Shown: positions 25,613-34,572 of the stretch, in pieces
Numbering within the stretch: the stretch's first letter is position 1
Layout of the letters: every line of letters begins with the position of its first letter
Origin: Pseudomonas marginalis
GTDB lineage: Bacteria; Pseudomonadota; Gammaproteobacteria; Pseudomonadales; Pseudomonadaceae
DNA length: 64,000 nucleotides
Direction: 5' to 3'
Assembly: GCF_008692035.1 (NCBI RefSeq)
Contig: NZ_VTFG01000001.1
Span: 186,001 to 250,000, forward strand
Notes under the pieces: model-generated
Told to the model about the DNA's origin: nothing
Database searches by the model: none
Seen by the model: only the letters and a program-made list of their open reading frames with translations
Made by a program: the position numbers and the translations under genes

Positions 25613-28600
25613 TGCTGTGTCTCCAGCTTCAAGGCCTTGGCCGCTTTGCGCGCTTCGCTGCGCTCCACATAGCGACGGATCAGTACGTAGAACACTGGTG
25701 TCAGCAACAGACCGAAGAAGGTCACCCCGATCATCCCGGAGAACACCGCCACGCCCATGGCATGACGCATCTCGGCACCGGCGCCGCTGGACAACACCAG
25801 TGGCACCACACCCATGATGAAGGCGAACGAGGTCATCAGGATCGGCCGCAGACGCAGGCGGCAGGCTTCCAGTACCGCAGCGAGCGGGTCGAGGCCTTCC
25901 TGCTGTTTGTCCTTGGCGAACTCGACGATCAGAATCGCGTTCTTGCACGCCAGGCCCACCAGTACGATCAGGCCGATCTGGGTGAAGATGTTGTTGTCGC
26001 TACCCGAGATGATCACCCCGGTAATGGCCGACAGCAGCGTCATCGGGACGATCAGGATCACCGCCAGCGGCAGGCTCCAGCTTTCGTATTGGGCGGCCAG
26101 GACCAGGAACGCCAGCAGTACGCAGAGCGGGAACACGAACAGCGCGGTGTTGCCCGAGAGGATTTGCTGATAGGTCAGGTCGGTCCACTCGTAGGTCATG
26201 CCGTTGGGCAGTTCATCCTTCAACAGTTTTTCAATCGCCGCCTGGGCCTGGCCGGAGCTGTAGCCCGGCGCCGCGTTGCCGTTGATTTCGGCAGTGATAA
26301 AGCCGTTGTAGTGCATCACGCGGTCCGGCCCCGAGGTGTCGCTGACCTTGATAAAGGTCGCCAGCGGGATCATCTCGCCCTTGTTGTTGCGTACTTTCAG
26401 CTGGCCGATCTGGTCGGCGTCCTGGCGGAACTGTTGTTCAGCCTGCACGTTGACCTGGTAGGTACGCCCGAAGCGGTTGAAGTCGTTGGCATACAAGGAA
26501 CCCAGGTAGACCTGCAGGGTGTCGAAGATGTCGCTGATCGCCACGCCGTGGGTCTTGGCCTTTTCGCGGTCGATGGCGGCATCGACCTGGGGCACGTTGA
26601 CCGTGTAGCTGGTGAACAGGCCGAACAACTCGGGCACGCCACGGCTCTTGGTGATGACGTTCTGCACTTCTTTGTACAGCTCGTCATAGCCCAGGTTGCC
26701 ACGGTCTTCGATCTGCAGGCGGAACCCGCCGATGGTGCCCAGGCCCTGTACCGGCGGCGGTGGGAAGATCGCCATGTAGGCTTCTTCGATGTTGGCGTAC
26801 TGGCCGTTCAGCGCACCGGCAATCGCACCGGCAGACATGCTCGGGTCTTTACGCTCATCGAACGGCTTCAAGGTCACGAACACGATGCCGCTGTTCGGGC
26901 TGTTGGTGAACCCGTTGATCGACAGGCCGGGGAACGCAATCGCAGCTTCCACACCGGGCTGCTTCAGGGCGATCTCCGACATGCGCTTCATCACGTTTTC
27001 GGTGCGGTCCAGGCTCGCAGCATCGGGCAGTTGGGCGAAGGCCACCAGATATTGCTTGTCCTGGGCCGGTACGAAACCGGTCGGGGTGTGGGCAAACCCG
27101 AAGAAGGTCAGCACCATCAGGCCGGCGTACACGAACAGGGCAATGCCCGTGCCGCGAATCACCCGGCGTACGGTACCCACGTAGCCATGGCTGGACTTTT
27201 CGAAAAAGCGGTTGAAGGGACGGAACAGCCAGCCACCGAGGAGCTTGTCGAGGACCTTCGAGAAACGATCCTTCGGTGCATCGTGACCGCGCAGCAACAC
27301 GGCGGCCAGGGCAGGGGACAGGGTCAGCGAGTTAAACGCCGAGATCACCGTCGAGATCGCAATGGTCAAGGCGAACTGTTTGTAGAACTGCCCGGTCAAG
27401 CCACTGATAAACGCCGCTGGAATGAACACCGCACACAGCACCAGCGCCGTGGCGATGATCGGGCCGGTCACTTCGCTCATGGCTTTTTCAGTCGCCGGGA
27501 ACGGCTCCAGGCCCAGCTCGATATTACGTTCGACGTTCTCCACCACCACGATAGCGTCGTCCACCACGATACCGATGGCCAGTACCAATCCGAACAGCGA
27601 CAGCGCGTTGAGGGAGAAGCCGAACAGGTGCATCACCGCAAAGGTCCCGATCAACGAGACCGGCACCGCCACCAACGGAATGATCGAGGCGCGCCAGGTC
27701 TGCAGGAACAGGATCACCACCAGCACCACAAGGATCAGCGCTTCGAACAGGGTGTGCACCACCGCTTCGATGGAACCGCGCACAAAGATCGTCGGGTCAT
27801 AGGCGATGCGGTAATCCATGCCGGCCGGGAAGCTCTTTTTCAGCTCGGCCATCTTGGCGCGCACATCGTTGGAGATGTCGATGGCATTGGAGCCGGGGCG
27901 TTGGAAAATCGGAATTGCGACGGCCGGCTGGTTATCGATCAGCGAGCGCAGCGCGTATTGGCTCGACCCCAACTCGACCCGGGCGATGTCCCTGAGGCGC
28001 GTGATTTCACCGTTGGCGCCGGCGCGGATCACAATGTTCTCGAACTCTTCCTCGGTGACCAGGCGGCCCTGGGTGTTCACCGACAACTGGAAGCTGGTGT
28101 CCGACGGTGCAGGCTGGGCGCCCAGGGCACCGGCTGCCACCTGGCGGTTCTGCTCGCGGATCGCGGTGACCACATCGGTCGCAGTCAGGTTGCGCGAGGC
28201 GGTCTTGTTCGGATCCAGCCAGACACGCAGGGAGTAGTCGCCCATGCCGAACAACTGCACGTCGCCGACGCCGCCCAGGCGGGCCAGTTCATCCTTGATA
28301 TTGAGGATCGCGTAGTTGGACAGGTACAGCATGTCGTAGCGCTGATCCGGGGAGGTCAAGTGCACCACCATGGTCAGGTCGGGGGAGGCCTTGTCCACGG
28401 TGATACCGATGCGCGTCACTTCCTCAGGCAGTTTTGGCTGAGTCCGTGTCACCCGGTTTTGCACCTGCACCTGCGCATTGTCCAGGTCGGTGCCCAGGGC
28501 GAAGGTGATGGTCAGGGTCAGCTTGCCGTCGGCCGTCGATTGCGAGGACATGTACAGCATGCCCTCGACGCCGGTGATGGCTTGCTCCAGCGGCGCGGCC

Positions 28601-28788
28601 ACGGTTTCACCGATGACCTTGGGGTTGGCGCCCGGGAAGTTGGCGCGTACCACCACGGTCGGCGGCACGACTTCCGGGTATTCGCTGATCGGCAATTGGA
28701 ACAGCGAGATCGCACCGGCGATCAGGATCAGCAGCGACAGCACCGCTGCGAAGATCGGCCGTGAAATGAAGAACTTGGAAAAATTCAT
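25609..28788 (-). CDS. mexF: MexF RND multidrug efflux transporter
   Basis: 1059-residue inner-membrane proton/drug antiporter of the HAE1 family. The sequence follows P. aeruginosa MexF closely as I remember it, from FFISRPIFAAVLSLLILI at the start through the proton-relay helix 4 (GIVVDDAIVVVENVERN, with paired Asp) to LTPVFYVLIRR at the end. There are twelve TM helices with two large periplasmic loops. MexEF-OprN exports chloramphenicol, quinolones, trimethoprim and quorum-sensing precursors in P. aeruginosa. It is 15 bases downstream of mexE. Confidence 0.95.
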   Translation of the reverse strand: MNFSKFFISRPIFAAVLSLLILIAGAISLFQLPISEYPEVVPPTVVVRANFPGANPKVIGETVAAPLEQAITGVEGMLYMSSQSTADGKLTLTITFALGTDLDNAQVQVQNRVTRTQPKLPEEVTRIGITVDKASPDLTMVVHLTSPDQRYDMLYLSNYAILNIKDELARLGGVGDVQLFGMGDYSLRVWLDPNKTASRNLTATDVVTAIREQNRQVAAGALGAQPAPSDTSFQLSVNTQGRLVTEEEFENIVIRAGANGEITRLRDIARVELGSSQYALRSLIDNQPAVAIPIFQRPGSNAIDISNDVRAKMAELKKSFPAGMDYRIAYDPTIFVRGSIEAVVHTLFEALILVVLVVILFLQTWRASIIPLVAVPVSLIGTFAVMHLFGFSLNALSLFGLVLAIGIVVDDAIVVVENVERNIELGLEPFPATEKAMSEVTGPIIATALVLCAVFIPAAFISGLTGQFYKQFALTIAISTVISAFNSLTLSPALAAVLLRGHDAPKDRFSKVLDKLLGGWLFRPFNRFFEKSSHGYVGTVRRVIRGTGIALFVYAGLMVLTFFGFAHTPTGFVPAQDKQYLVAFAQLPDAASLDRTENVMKRMSEIALKQPGVEAAIAFPGLSINGFTNSPNSGIVFVTLKPFDERKDPSMSAGAIAGALNGQYANIEEAYMAIFPPPPVQGLGTIGGFRLQIEDRGNLGYDELYKEVQNVITKSRGVPELFGLFTSYTVNVPQVDAAIDREKAKTHGVAISDIFDTLQVYLGSLYANDFNRFGRTYQVNVQAEQQFRQDADQIGQLKVRNNKGEMIPLATFIKVSDTSGPDRVMHYNGFITAEINGNAAPGYSSGQAQAAIEKLLKDELPNGMTYEWTDLTYQQILSGNTALFVFPLCVLLAFLVLAAQYESWSLPLAVILIVPMTLLSAITGVIISGSDNNIFTQIGLIVLVGLACKNAILIVEFAKDKQQEGLDPLAAVLEACRLRLRPILMTSFAFIMGVVPLVLSSGAGAEMRHAMGVAVFSGMIGVTFFGLLLTPVFYVLIRRYVERSEARKAAKALKLETQQ

Positions 28789-28803
28789 CTTGAGTCGTAT
28801 CCC

Positions 28804-30045
28804 TTAACCGCGTGGAGACGCAACGGCTGCGAGCTTGGGCGCGGTTTTTTCCGGCGCCACTTGCTCCAGGTTGCTGGCTTCAAGCGCTTGTCGTTGTTGG
28901 GCCAAGGCGGCGAGGGTTTCCTTGCTGGCCATCGGAATGGTTTCCGGGGCGACCGGCGAGCCGGGGCGCGCGCGTTGCAGGCCCTTGACGATAATGGTGT
29001 CGTCCTTGTTCAGGCCGCTGCGCACGATGCGCAGGCCTTCGATCTTCGGCCCCAGTTCCACCGCGCGATACGCCGGCTTGTCGCCTTCCATCACCAGCAC
29101 GAACTTCTTGCCCAGGTCGGTGCCGACGGCCTCGTCGTTGATCAGCACGGCGGAGTAGGTGCCGCTGCCGACCAGCTTCAGGCGCGCATACAGGCCAGGG
29201 GTGTATTCGCCCTTGCTGTTATCGAACACGGCGCGCCCACGGATGGTGCCGGTGGCCGGGTTGACCTGGTTGTCGACGAAGTTCATCTGGCCGAGGTGCG
29301 GGTTACCGGTTTCATTCGACAGGCCCAGGTACACCGGGGTGGTGGCACCACGGCGGCCTTGGCGAGCGAGTTCGGTGTACTTGAGGTACACACGTTCATC
29401 GGCGTCGAAGTAGGCGTAGACCTTGTCGGTGGAGACCACGCTGGTCAGCGCGGTGACGTCGGCGGTCACCAGGTTGCCGGCGGTGATTTCGGCACGGCTG
29501 ACGCGGCCGCTGATCGGCGAAGTCACGCGGGTGAAGCTCAGGTTCAGCTTGGCCAGGTCCAACTGCGCCTGGATCCCGGCGACGGCGGCGCGGGCTTCCT
29601 GGGCGGCGGTGGTGCGCGAGTCGGCCAGTTCGGCGGAGATCGCATTGCTCTGGCGCAGGCGTTCGCCGCGCTGGGCTTCGTTGTCGCTGCGGGTGGCGGC
29701 GGCTTTGGTTTGAGCCAGTTGGGCTTCCAGGCGGCGCACTTCGGCCTGGAACGGACGCGGGTCGATCTGGAACAGCAGGTCGCCTTTCTTGACCAAGGCG
29801 CCTTCGGTGAAAGCGACTTGGTCAATCTGGCCAGACACCCGTGGACGAATCTGTACGGTTTCGGGCGCTTCCAGGCGACCGGTGAATTCATCCCACTCGT
29901 TGACCGGCTGCTCAAGCACCTTGGCCACGCTGACTTTTGCCGGTGGCATGGCGGCCGCTTGGTCCGGGGTCTTGCCGCACGCGCTCATCACCACCACGGC
30001 CAGGATCGCCAGGGGGAAGCGCAAATGTTTGAGTGACTGTTCCAT
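28804..30045 (-). CDS. mexE: MexE membrane fusion protein
   Basis: 413-residue periplasmic adaptor lipoprotein (lipobox VVMSAC, Cys23). The usual order is visible: beta-barrel/lipoyl start (FTGRLEAPETVQIRPRVSG), an alpha-hairpin rich in Gln/Ala/Glu at about 90-160, the lipoyl return SPISGRVSRAEITAGNLV, and a C-terminal domain ending near KGLQRARPGSPV. Start is ATG at 30045 (MEQSLKHLRFPLA), as in MexE. In-frame ATG codons upstream at 30054 and beyond are possible. It is the first gene of the operon. The LysR regulator mexT, which usually lies beside it in P. aeruginosa, is absent here. Confidence 0.93.
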   Translation of the reverse strand: MEQSLKHLRFPLAILAVVVMSACGKTPDQAAAMPPAKVSVAKVLEQPVNEWDEFTGRLEAPETVQIRPRVSGQIDQVAFTEGALVKKGDLLFQIDPRPFQAEVRRLEAQLAQTKAAATRSDNEAQRGERLRQSNAISAELADSRTTAAQEARAAVAGIQAQLDLAKLNLSFTRVTSPISGRVSRAEITAGNLVTADVTALTSVVSTDKVYAYFDADERVYLKYTELARQGRRGATTPVYLGLSNETGNPHLGQMNFVDNQVNPATGTIRGRAVFDNSKGEYTPGLYARLKLVGSGTYSAVLINDEAVGTDLGKKFVLVMEGDKPAYRAVELGPKIEGLRIVRSGLNKDDTIIVKGLQRARPGSPVAPETIPMASKETLAALAQQRQALEASNLEQVAPEKTAPKLAAVASPRG

Positions 30046-30130
30046 GAGGTGCATCCGCCAATGTATTTGAGATGGGCGGATCATGCGCGGCGACGCGGTA
30101 TGTCACGAATCGAATGAAGCAAAGGTAACT

Positions 30131-30145
30131 ATCATTCGGAATGAT
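30131..30145. promoter_or_regulatory. LysR-type dyad upstream of mexE
   Basis: ATCATTC-G-GAATGAT is a perfect 7-1-7 palindrome that contains the T-N11-A pattern of LysR-family sites. It lies 86 bases before the mexE start, so it is a candidate binding site for a MexT-like activator encoded elsewhere. Confidence 0.55.
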
Positions 30146-30196
30146 ATAAGCGCGGGATTAGCCCTCTAGCATGGGGCTTTCGTTAGGGGGCTATCA

Positions 30197-30286
30197 ATGG
30201 GCGTGATGACAAAGGACTGTTGTCGAGGGTGCAAGGAACTATTTCAACAGCGGTTTGCAGGGGGCGACGAAGGCCAGGATGGGTAA
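30197..30286 (+). CDS. Possible 29-residue Cys-containing small protein
   Basis: ATG at 30197 is preceded by AGGGGG with a 6-base spacer, an unusually strong Shine-Dalgarno for an intergenic ORF. The product starts MGVMTKDCCRGCKELFQQRF and has three cysteines (CCxxC). The stop codon merges with the A-run of the terminator at 30285. It lies divergent to mexE in a 300-base gap otherwise without genes. No family is recognised. It may be a real small protein or a chance frame. Confidence 0.35.
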   Translation: MGVMTKDCCRGCKELFQQRFAGGDEGQDG

Positions 30287-30315
30287 AAAAACGCCCGGTT
30301 CACCTGAGCCGGGCG
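30285..30315 (-). terminator. Terminator of the GMC dehydrogenase operon
   Basis: CGCCCGGTTCA (30292-30302) pairs with TGAGCCGGGCG (30305-30315), with one wobble. On the minus strand it is followed by a run of seven T. It lies 18 bases past the stop of the GMC oxidoreductase gene. Confidence 0.8.
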
Positions 30316-30332
30316 CCAATCTCCAGGGTGCG

Positions 30333-32543
30333 TCAGGCGGTACCGAACCCCACCTGCACCGTCAGCGCCCCCTGGTTATCCCCCAAACCAATGCCATAAC
30401 GCCCCTCCAGATCATCATTGATACACAGCTGCAATTCCCCGGTCTGCCCCGCCGGAATCTCCGCCAGGTCACCCACCAGAAACGGTGTCCCGCTGCTGCT
30501 CACCCGGCCAATCAGCGCCCCCTCATTGGCGCCCGGCAAGGTGTAGCCCGCCTTGGCGATCAACCCCGGGCTGCCGTTGCCATCGACCATGCCGCCCACC
30601 GGGCTGGCCAGCCACTTGCCGCTGACATACCGCACCCGGCGCGGGCTCGGGCCGCTGATCTGCACGCCGGTGCCTTGCCATGGCTGGTTGGCCTGCACCT
30701 GTAGCGTCGCGGCCTTGAGCTCGTTGCACAGGGTGTCGCCGGCCTGGATCGACAGCGCGGCGATGGTCAGGCTGGGGTTGGAGGTGCCGGTGGTGGGGAA
30801 CACGCCGTCACCCACCAGGAACAGGTTGTTGTGGTCCCAACTGCGTTGGCTCTTGTCCACCACCGAGGTCTTGGGGTCGTCCCCCATGCGGTAGGTGCCC
30901 ATCAAATGCCCGGCACCCTGGAACGAATAGGATTGCCCTTGGTAGGTGAACACCCCGGGCGGGATGTCGGCAGTCAGTTCGGTAGCCCCGAGCAGTTCGG
31001 TGATGACATGGCTGGCCAGGATCCGCGCCTGTTTGAAGCCTTCCTTGGTGTAGTCGGACAGGTCGTAGTGGATTTCCGGGCGCGGGATGCCCAGGCGGTC
31101 CTTGTATTGGCTGGAAGGCACGATATAGCAGTTGGCGTTATTGGGATCTTCCTCCACTTGCTCCACCAGGAAACCTATCCGAAATTGCCGTGTGAGCAGG
31201 TTGTTCAGCTGTTGCACCAGCGCCGTGCCGAACAGCACCTGGGACGCGCCCGTGGCGTTTGGCAGCGGGTTGGTGTGGCTGACGTTGGTGCCATCGATCA
31301 GGTCGGCGACGGTGGTGTAGGGATCGCCGATCGGCCAGTTGAAGCCCTCGTTGCCGATCTCGATCCGCCAGGCCGCGCGCTGGCTGCGGAAGGCGCCGTC
31401 GCGCAGGCTTTCGATGCCGGAGGTGGACACCGGGCCGCGATACGGGAAGACCGTCTTGCCTTCGGGCATCAGGCCCCAGGCCAGGTAGATCGGGTGGTCC
31501 GCCAGGCTGCGCCCGACCTGGCCGCTGCTGTTGGCCACGCCGTTGGGCCAGGCGCTGCTGGTGGAATTGAGCAGCAACTTGGGCGTCTCGATGGCATGGG
31601 CGGCGATCACATAACGTTGCCCCACGGCCACGCCGGTGCCGGTCGGTGGTCCATCGCCGAGTTGGTACTGGATGAACTCGATACCGCTGATGCTGTTGTC
31701 CGCCGCCACGGTGACCTTGCTCGCCACGGTCTTGTACAGCACCCGCACATTGCCGGTGTTGAGCGCGTTGTTCATGGTCACCGTGGCATCGTACTTGGCC
31801 TGGATCGGGCAGATCGGCGTGCAGTTGGTGTTACCCGCGCACACCCGTCGCCCGGCATACGGCTGCGAGTTGCGCCCGGCCGGCGTCGGGCTGACCACCA
31901 GGGGCAGGCCCTCGAACGACTGGCCCTGCACCGCGCTGACGAAGCTGCCATCGACCAGCGACAGCGGGATACTGGTCATCGGGTATTCATAGTTGGCCGG
32001 GAAGGTAATGCCCAGGTACGCCTGGTCGGCCACATTCGCGGCCACACCGATTTCCGCCTCGGCACGGCAATAGGCGCTTTGCAGGTCGTTGTAGCTGATC
32101 GGCCAGTCCACCCCTACGCCATACAGCGTCTTCATCTTGAAGTCATTCGGCAACATACGCAGGCAGGTGGCGACCCAATGCCAGGTGGTGCCGCCGCCCA
32201 CGCGCTCGTAGGTACTGGTGAACGGCAGCGGGCCTTTTTGCACCAGGTAGCTGATGTCGGGGTTGTTCCAGCCGTTGATCAGGTCGGCGATGGTCGCGCG
32301 CGGTGCGTTCTGTTCGGCGGGGTTGCGCGCCGGGCTCAGGGTGCTCACCGGCGGGTAGGGTGATTCGGGGGTCTTCAACGTCGCGGTATAGAAACGCTCC
32401 AGGTACTGGTTACGATTGGGCGGGATCTCCGGCCCCGATTCCAGCACCAGCACTTGCACTCCGGCCAGGCCCAATTGATAGGCAATGAGGCTGCCCGCAA
32501 GGCCCGCACCGACAATCACCACATCTGCTTGTTCGCTACTCAT
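30333..32543 (-). CDS. GMC-family FAD dehydrogenase, large subunit
   Basis: 736-residue flavoprotein. The N-terminal dinucleotide fold is clear (VVIVGAGLAGSLIAYQLG), and the GMC C-terminal domain carries AGHLMGTYRMGDDP and LVGDGVFPTTGTSNPSLT with the active-site His region. The last 110 residues extend beyond the usual GMC fold and are Gly/Pro-rich (GTGVQISGPSPRRVRYVSG); their role is unknown. It overlaps the preceding small-subunit gene by four bases (ATGA). With its partners it resembles membrane-bound sorbitol/alcohol/gluconate-type dehydrogenases that feed electrons to cytochrome c. The substrate cannot be deduced. Confidence 0.85.
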   Translation of the reverse strand: MSSEQADVVIVGAGLAGSLIAYQLGLAGVQVLVLESGPEIPPNRNQYLERFYTATLKTPESPYPPVSTLSPARNPAEQNAPRATIADLINGWNNPDISYLVQKGPLPFTSTYERVGGGTTWHWVATCLRMLPNDFKMKTLYGVGVDWPISYNDLQSAYCRAEAEIGVAANVADQAYLGITFPANYEYPMTSIPLSLVDGSFVSAVQGQSFEGLPLVVSPTPAGRNSQPYAGRRVCAGNTNCTPICPIQAKYDATVTMNNALNTGNVRVLYKTVASKVTVAADNSISGIEFIQYQLGDGPPTGTGVAVGQRYVIAAHAIETPKLLLNSTSSAWPNGVANSSGQVGRSLADHPIYLAWGLMPEGKTVFPYRGPVSTSGIESLRDGAFRSQRAAWRIEIGNEGFNWPIGDPYTTVADLIDGTNVSHTNPLPNATGASQVLFGTALVQQLNNLLTRQFRIGFLVEQVEEDPNNANCYIVPSSQYKDRLGIPRPEIHYDLSDYTKEGFKQARILASHVITELLGATELTADIPPGVFTYQGQSYSFQGAGHLMGTYRMGDDPKTSVVDKSQRSWDHNNLFLVGDGVFPTTGTSNPSLTIAALSIQAGDTLCNELKAATLQVQANQPWQGTGVQISGPSPRRVRYVSGKWLASPVGGMVDGNGSPGLIAKAGYTLPGANEGALIGRVSSSGTPFLVGDLAEIPAGQTGELQLCINDDLEGRYGIGLGDNQGALTVQVGFGTA

Positions 32544-33052
32544 GACGATGCTCCTGGCTGCGTGCTGGCGTTAACCCCGGTGAAGTCTTCCAGGCTGGGC
32601 GGCGGGCTGTTCCAGTAGCCGAAGAAGAACTCGCTGTAGCCCATGGGGTGGGCCTGGGCAATACTCCACGCCCAGCTCTGGGTGTAGGCCTCGTCACTCA
32701 CCACGGTTTGCTCGTCGACCGGGAAGGCACCCTGGGTATACGGCTGGTACCACACGCCCAGCAGCCAGAGCTTCATGATCGCGCGTGCCACCTGGGCGGT
32801 TTGCGTCGGTGCCGGTTGGCCGTTCTGCATCAGGATCGCTGTGCCGATTTGCTGCGGTGTCGCCTGCTCGGCCGCCAGCGTGGCGTACTGGGCCAGCAGG
32901 GCGCTGAGCACGCTTTGGCCGACACGCGGGCCGATGAAGTTGAGAAAGGTGCTGGGCAGGCCGATGGGATCCACGGAGGGCGCCAGCAGTTCCTGATCGA
33001 TGCCGGTGAGCACCACGCTCAGGCCGGTGAAATTGTCCAGGTCGGTACTCAT
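32540..33052 (-). CDS. Small subunit of GMC dehydrogenase (FAD-SLDH type)
   Basis: 170 residues, no signal peptide visible. It resembles the small family (PF12318, FAD-dependent sorbitol dehydrogenase small subunit, from memory). Features are FTGLSVVLTGIDQELLAP, ARAIMKLWLLGVWYQPY and a Trp/Tyr-rich C-terminus (YSEFFFGYWNSPPPSLEDFTG). Start is ATG at 33052, overlapping the stop of the upstream cytochrome-like gene (ATGA). Its own stop overlaps the start of the GMC subunit. Such subunits usually help export or maturation of the flavoprotein. Confidence 0.8.
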   Translation of the reverse strand: MSTDLDNFTGLSVVLTGIDQELLAPSVDPIGLPSTFLNFIGPRVGQSVLSALLAQYATLAAEQATPQQIGTAILMQNGQPAPTQTAQVARAIMKLWLLGVWYQPYTQGAFPVDEQTVVSDEAYTQSWAWSIAQAHPMGYSEFFFGYWNSPPPSLEDFTGVNASTQPGASS

Positions 33053-34416
33053 GGCTGACTCCTTGTCGCACCGGTGGATTGGGCGCGCTCGAGCAGGTAG
33101 GTGAAGTCCGCGAAGCTGGTGCGCGGCGACTGGGTCACGTGGGTGGCGGCATTGCCGTGACAGGCGATGCAACTGGACGACGCCTGGGGTACGGTGCCCT
33201 GGATATAGGTCTCCAGCGTGGCATTGGCGAGGAACGACGGTGCCGGGTTGCCCAGCGGCCGGGTTGCGGAGATCTGGCACGGCGGCTGGCCGCTGAGCGT
33301 CGGCCACTGGGTGCTGATCAACTGGTAGTTGGCCCATACGCTGTTGGGATTCACCGTGCGCAGCAGGGTCTGGTAGGTGGTGTTGAGGGCCTTGGTTTCA
33401 TCCGTCAACGGTATCTCGCGCACGATCTGCGAGGGCGTGGCCTTCACCGCCGGGTTCCATGGCCGGGGCGGCGGCTGGTTGACCTCGGCCTGGCTGCTGG
33501 CGTTGTAGAACAGGTACGGGCCTTTGCGCTCGGCGGGCGGCGTGGTCTTTTCCGGCACATTGTCGACGTGCTCGAAGGTCGACCACACCCACTGCGGCGC
33601 GCTGGTGGTCTTGTGCACGATATGCAGGCCCACCAGCCCGACCGGCTCGGCCACGCAGGACTCGGCCACCACCGGCCCCTTGCTCGGGTCGCTGTTGCCC
33701 GGCGTATACACCAGGGCATCGACACTGTGGAAGCTGGCGGGATTGTCGTTGCCGTCCAACACCTTCCACGCGGCCTTGACCATCAGCGAACCCACCTCAC
33801 TGGTGCTCGGGTTACCGCAACTGAACGCCACCGCATTGGTCGGGCTGGCGGCAAAAAACGCCTGTTGGCCCTGGATGCTGTAGAGGCCGTTGTTGACGAT
33901 GCCGTCGAACATGGCTTGGTTGACCACGATTTCATTGCGCGTGTACACGCCGCTCTGGTCCACCAGGGGGCCGCTTTCAAACGGCTGGATAAACTCGTCG
34001 AGCACATCCGGAACCTTGCCCATCTGTTGCAGCAAGCGCCCGGAACCCTTGCCTTCACAGGCTTTCGGTATGCTGGCGGGCGCATGAAAAGGCAGCGGCT
34101 TCTGCCCTTGGGCCAGGAATATCTGATAGCTCTCCTTATAGCTTTCCCACACGGTGGCCGCGTCCTGCTGGCCGATCTGCACAGCGCTGTTGGGTTGACC
34201 CGTGTCCAGGGCCGGCCAGTTCAGCGCGATGAACGTCTGCCACGACATTTCATCGAAGTTGGCTTGCAGGCTGGACAGGGAAAAGGGCGGGGTCGCCGTG
34301 ACATCGAAGGGTATTTGCGTAGACAACGTGGGGGCCGCGACGACCAGGGGGCTCAGCAACGCGCCAAACAGCGCACAGCCGAACCCGGGCCGGGGGCGAT
34401 GGGTTTCCATTCTCAT
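33049..34416 (-). CDS. Secreted haem-binding (CxxCH) partner of GMC dehydrogenase
   Basis: 455 residues. An N-terminal signal peptide (ALFGALLSPLVVAAP) leads to a large domain of unknown fold (Trp- and Asn-rich, MSWQTFIALNWPALDTGQ). Near the C-terminus, SSCIACHGNAAT carries one CxxCH haem c motif, so it is probably a periplasmic monohaem c-type electron acceptor. The start at 34416 follows AGGAG with a 6-base spacer. It is the first gene of a three-gene operon with ATGA overlaps at both junctions. Such complete coupling suggests the three subunits are made in fixed proportion. Confidence 0.8.
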   Translation of the reverse strand: MRMETHRPRPGFGCALFGALLSPLVVAAPTLSTQIPFDVTATPPFSLSSLQANFDEMSWQTFIALNWPALDTGQPNSAVQIGQQDAATVWESYKESYQIFLAQGQKPLPFHAPASIPKACEGKGSGRLLQQMGKVPDVLDEFIQPFESGPLVDQSGVYTRNEIVVNQAMFDGIVNNGLYSIQGQQAFFAASPTNAVAFSCGNPSTSEVGSLMVKAAWKVLDGNDNPASFHSVDALVYTPGNSDPSKGPVVAESCVAEPVGLVGLHIVHKTTSAPQWVWSTFEHVDNVPEKTTPPAERKGPYLFYNASSQAEVNQPPPRPWNPAVKATPSQIVREIPLTDETKALNTTYQTLLRTVNPNSVWANYQLISTQWPTLSGQPPCQISATRPLGNPAPSFLANATLETYIQGTVPQASSSCIACHGNAATHVTQSPRTSFADFTYLLERAQSTGATRSQP

Positions 34417-34572
34417 CGGTATCTCCTAGGCATCAGGCGCCGGGAGACAGTGGGTCCGTCATGGACTCTTCAATGCGCCTCCTGGCACGGGCTAGAGCGT
34501 AGATAAGGTTGGCGGCGCAGGTGTATGGGCGGCTAGATTTGTTCGTAATAAAAACAATCGCCAAGAGGCGGT

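Noticed and set aside
25612..28764. Open frame of about 1050 codons on the plus strand, opposite mexF
   Set aside because: It is exactly antisense to mexF, has His/Gln/Arg-rich composition typical of GC-rich antiframes and no recognisable motif.
30831..32363. Plus-strand open frame of 510 codons opposite the GMC gene
   Set aside because: Antisense shadow of a well-supported flavoprotein gene; no domain and no ribosome site.
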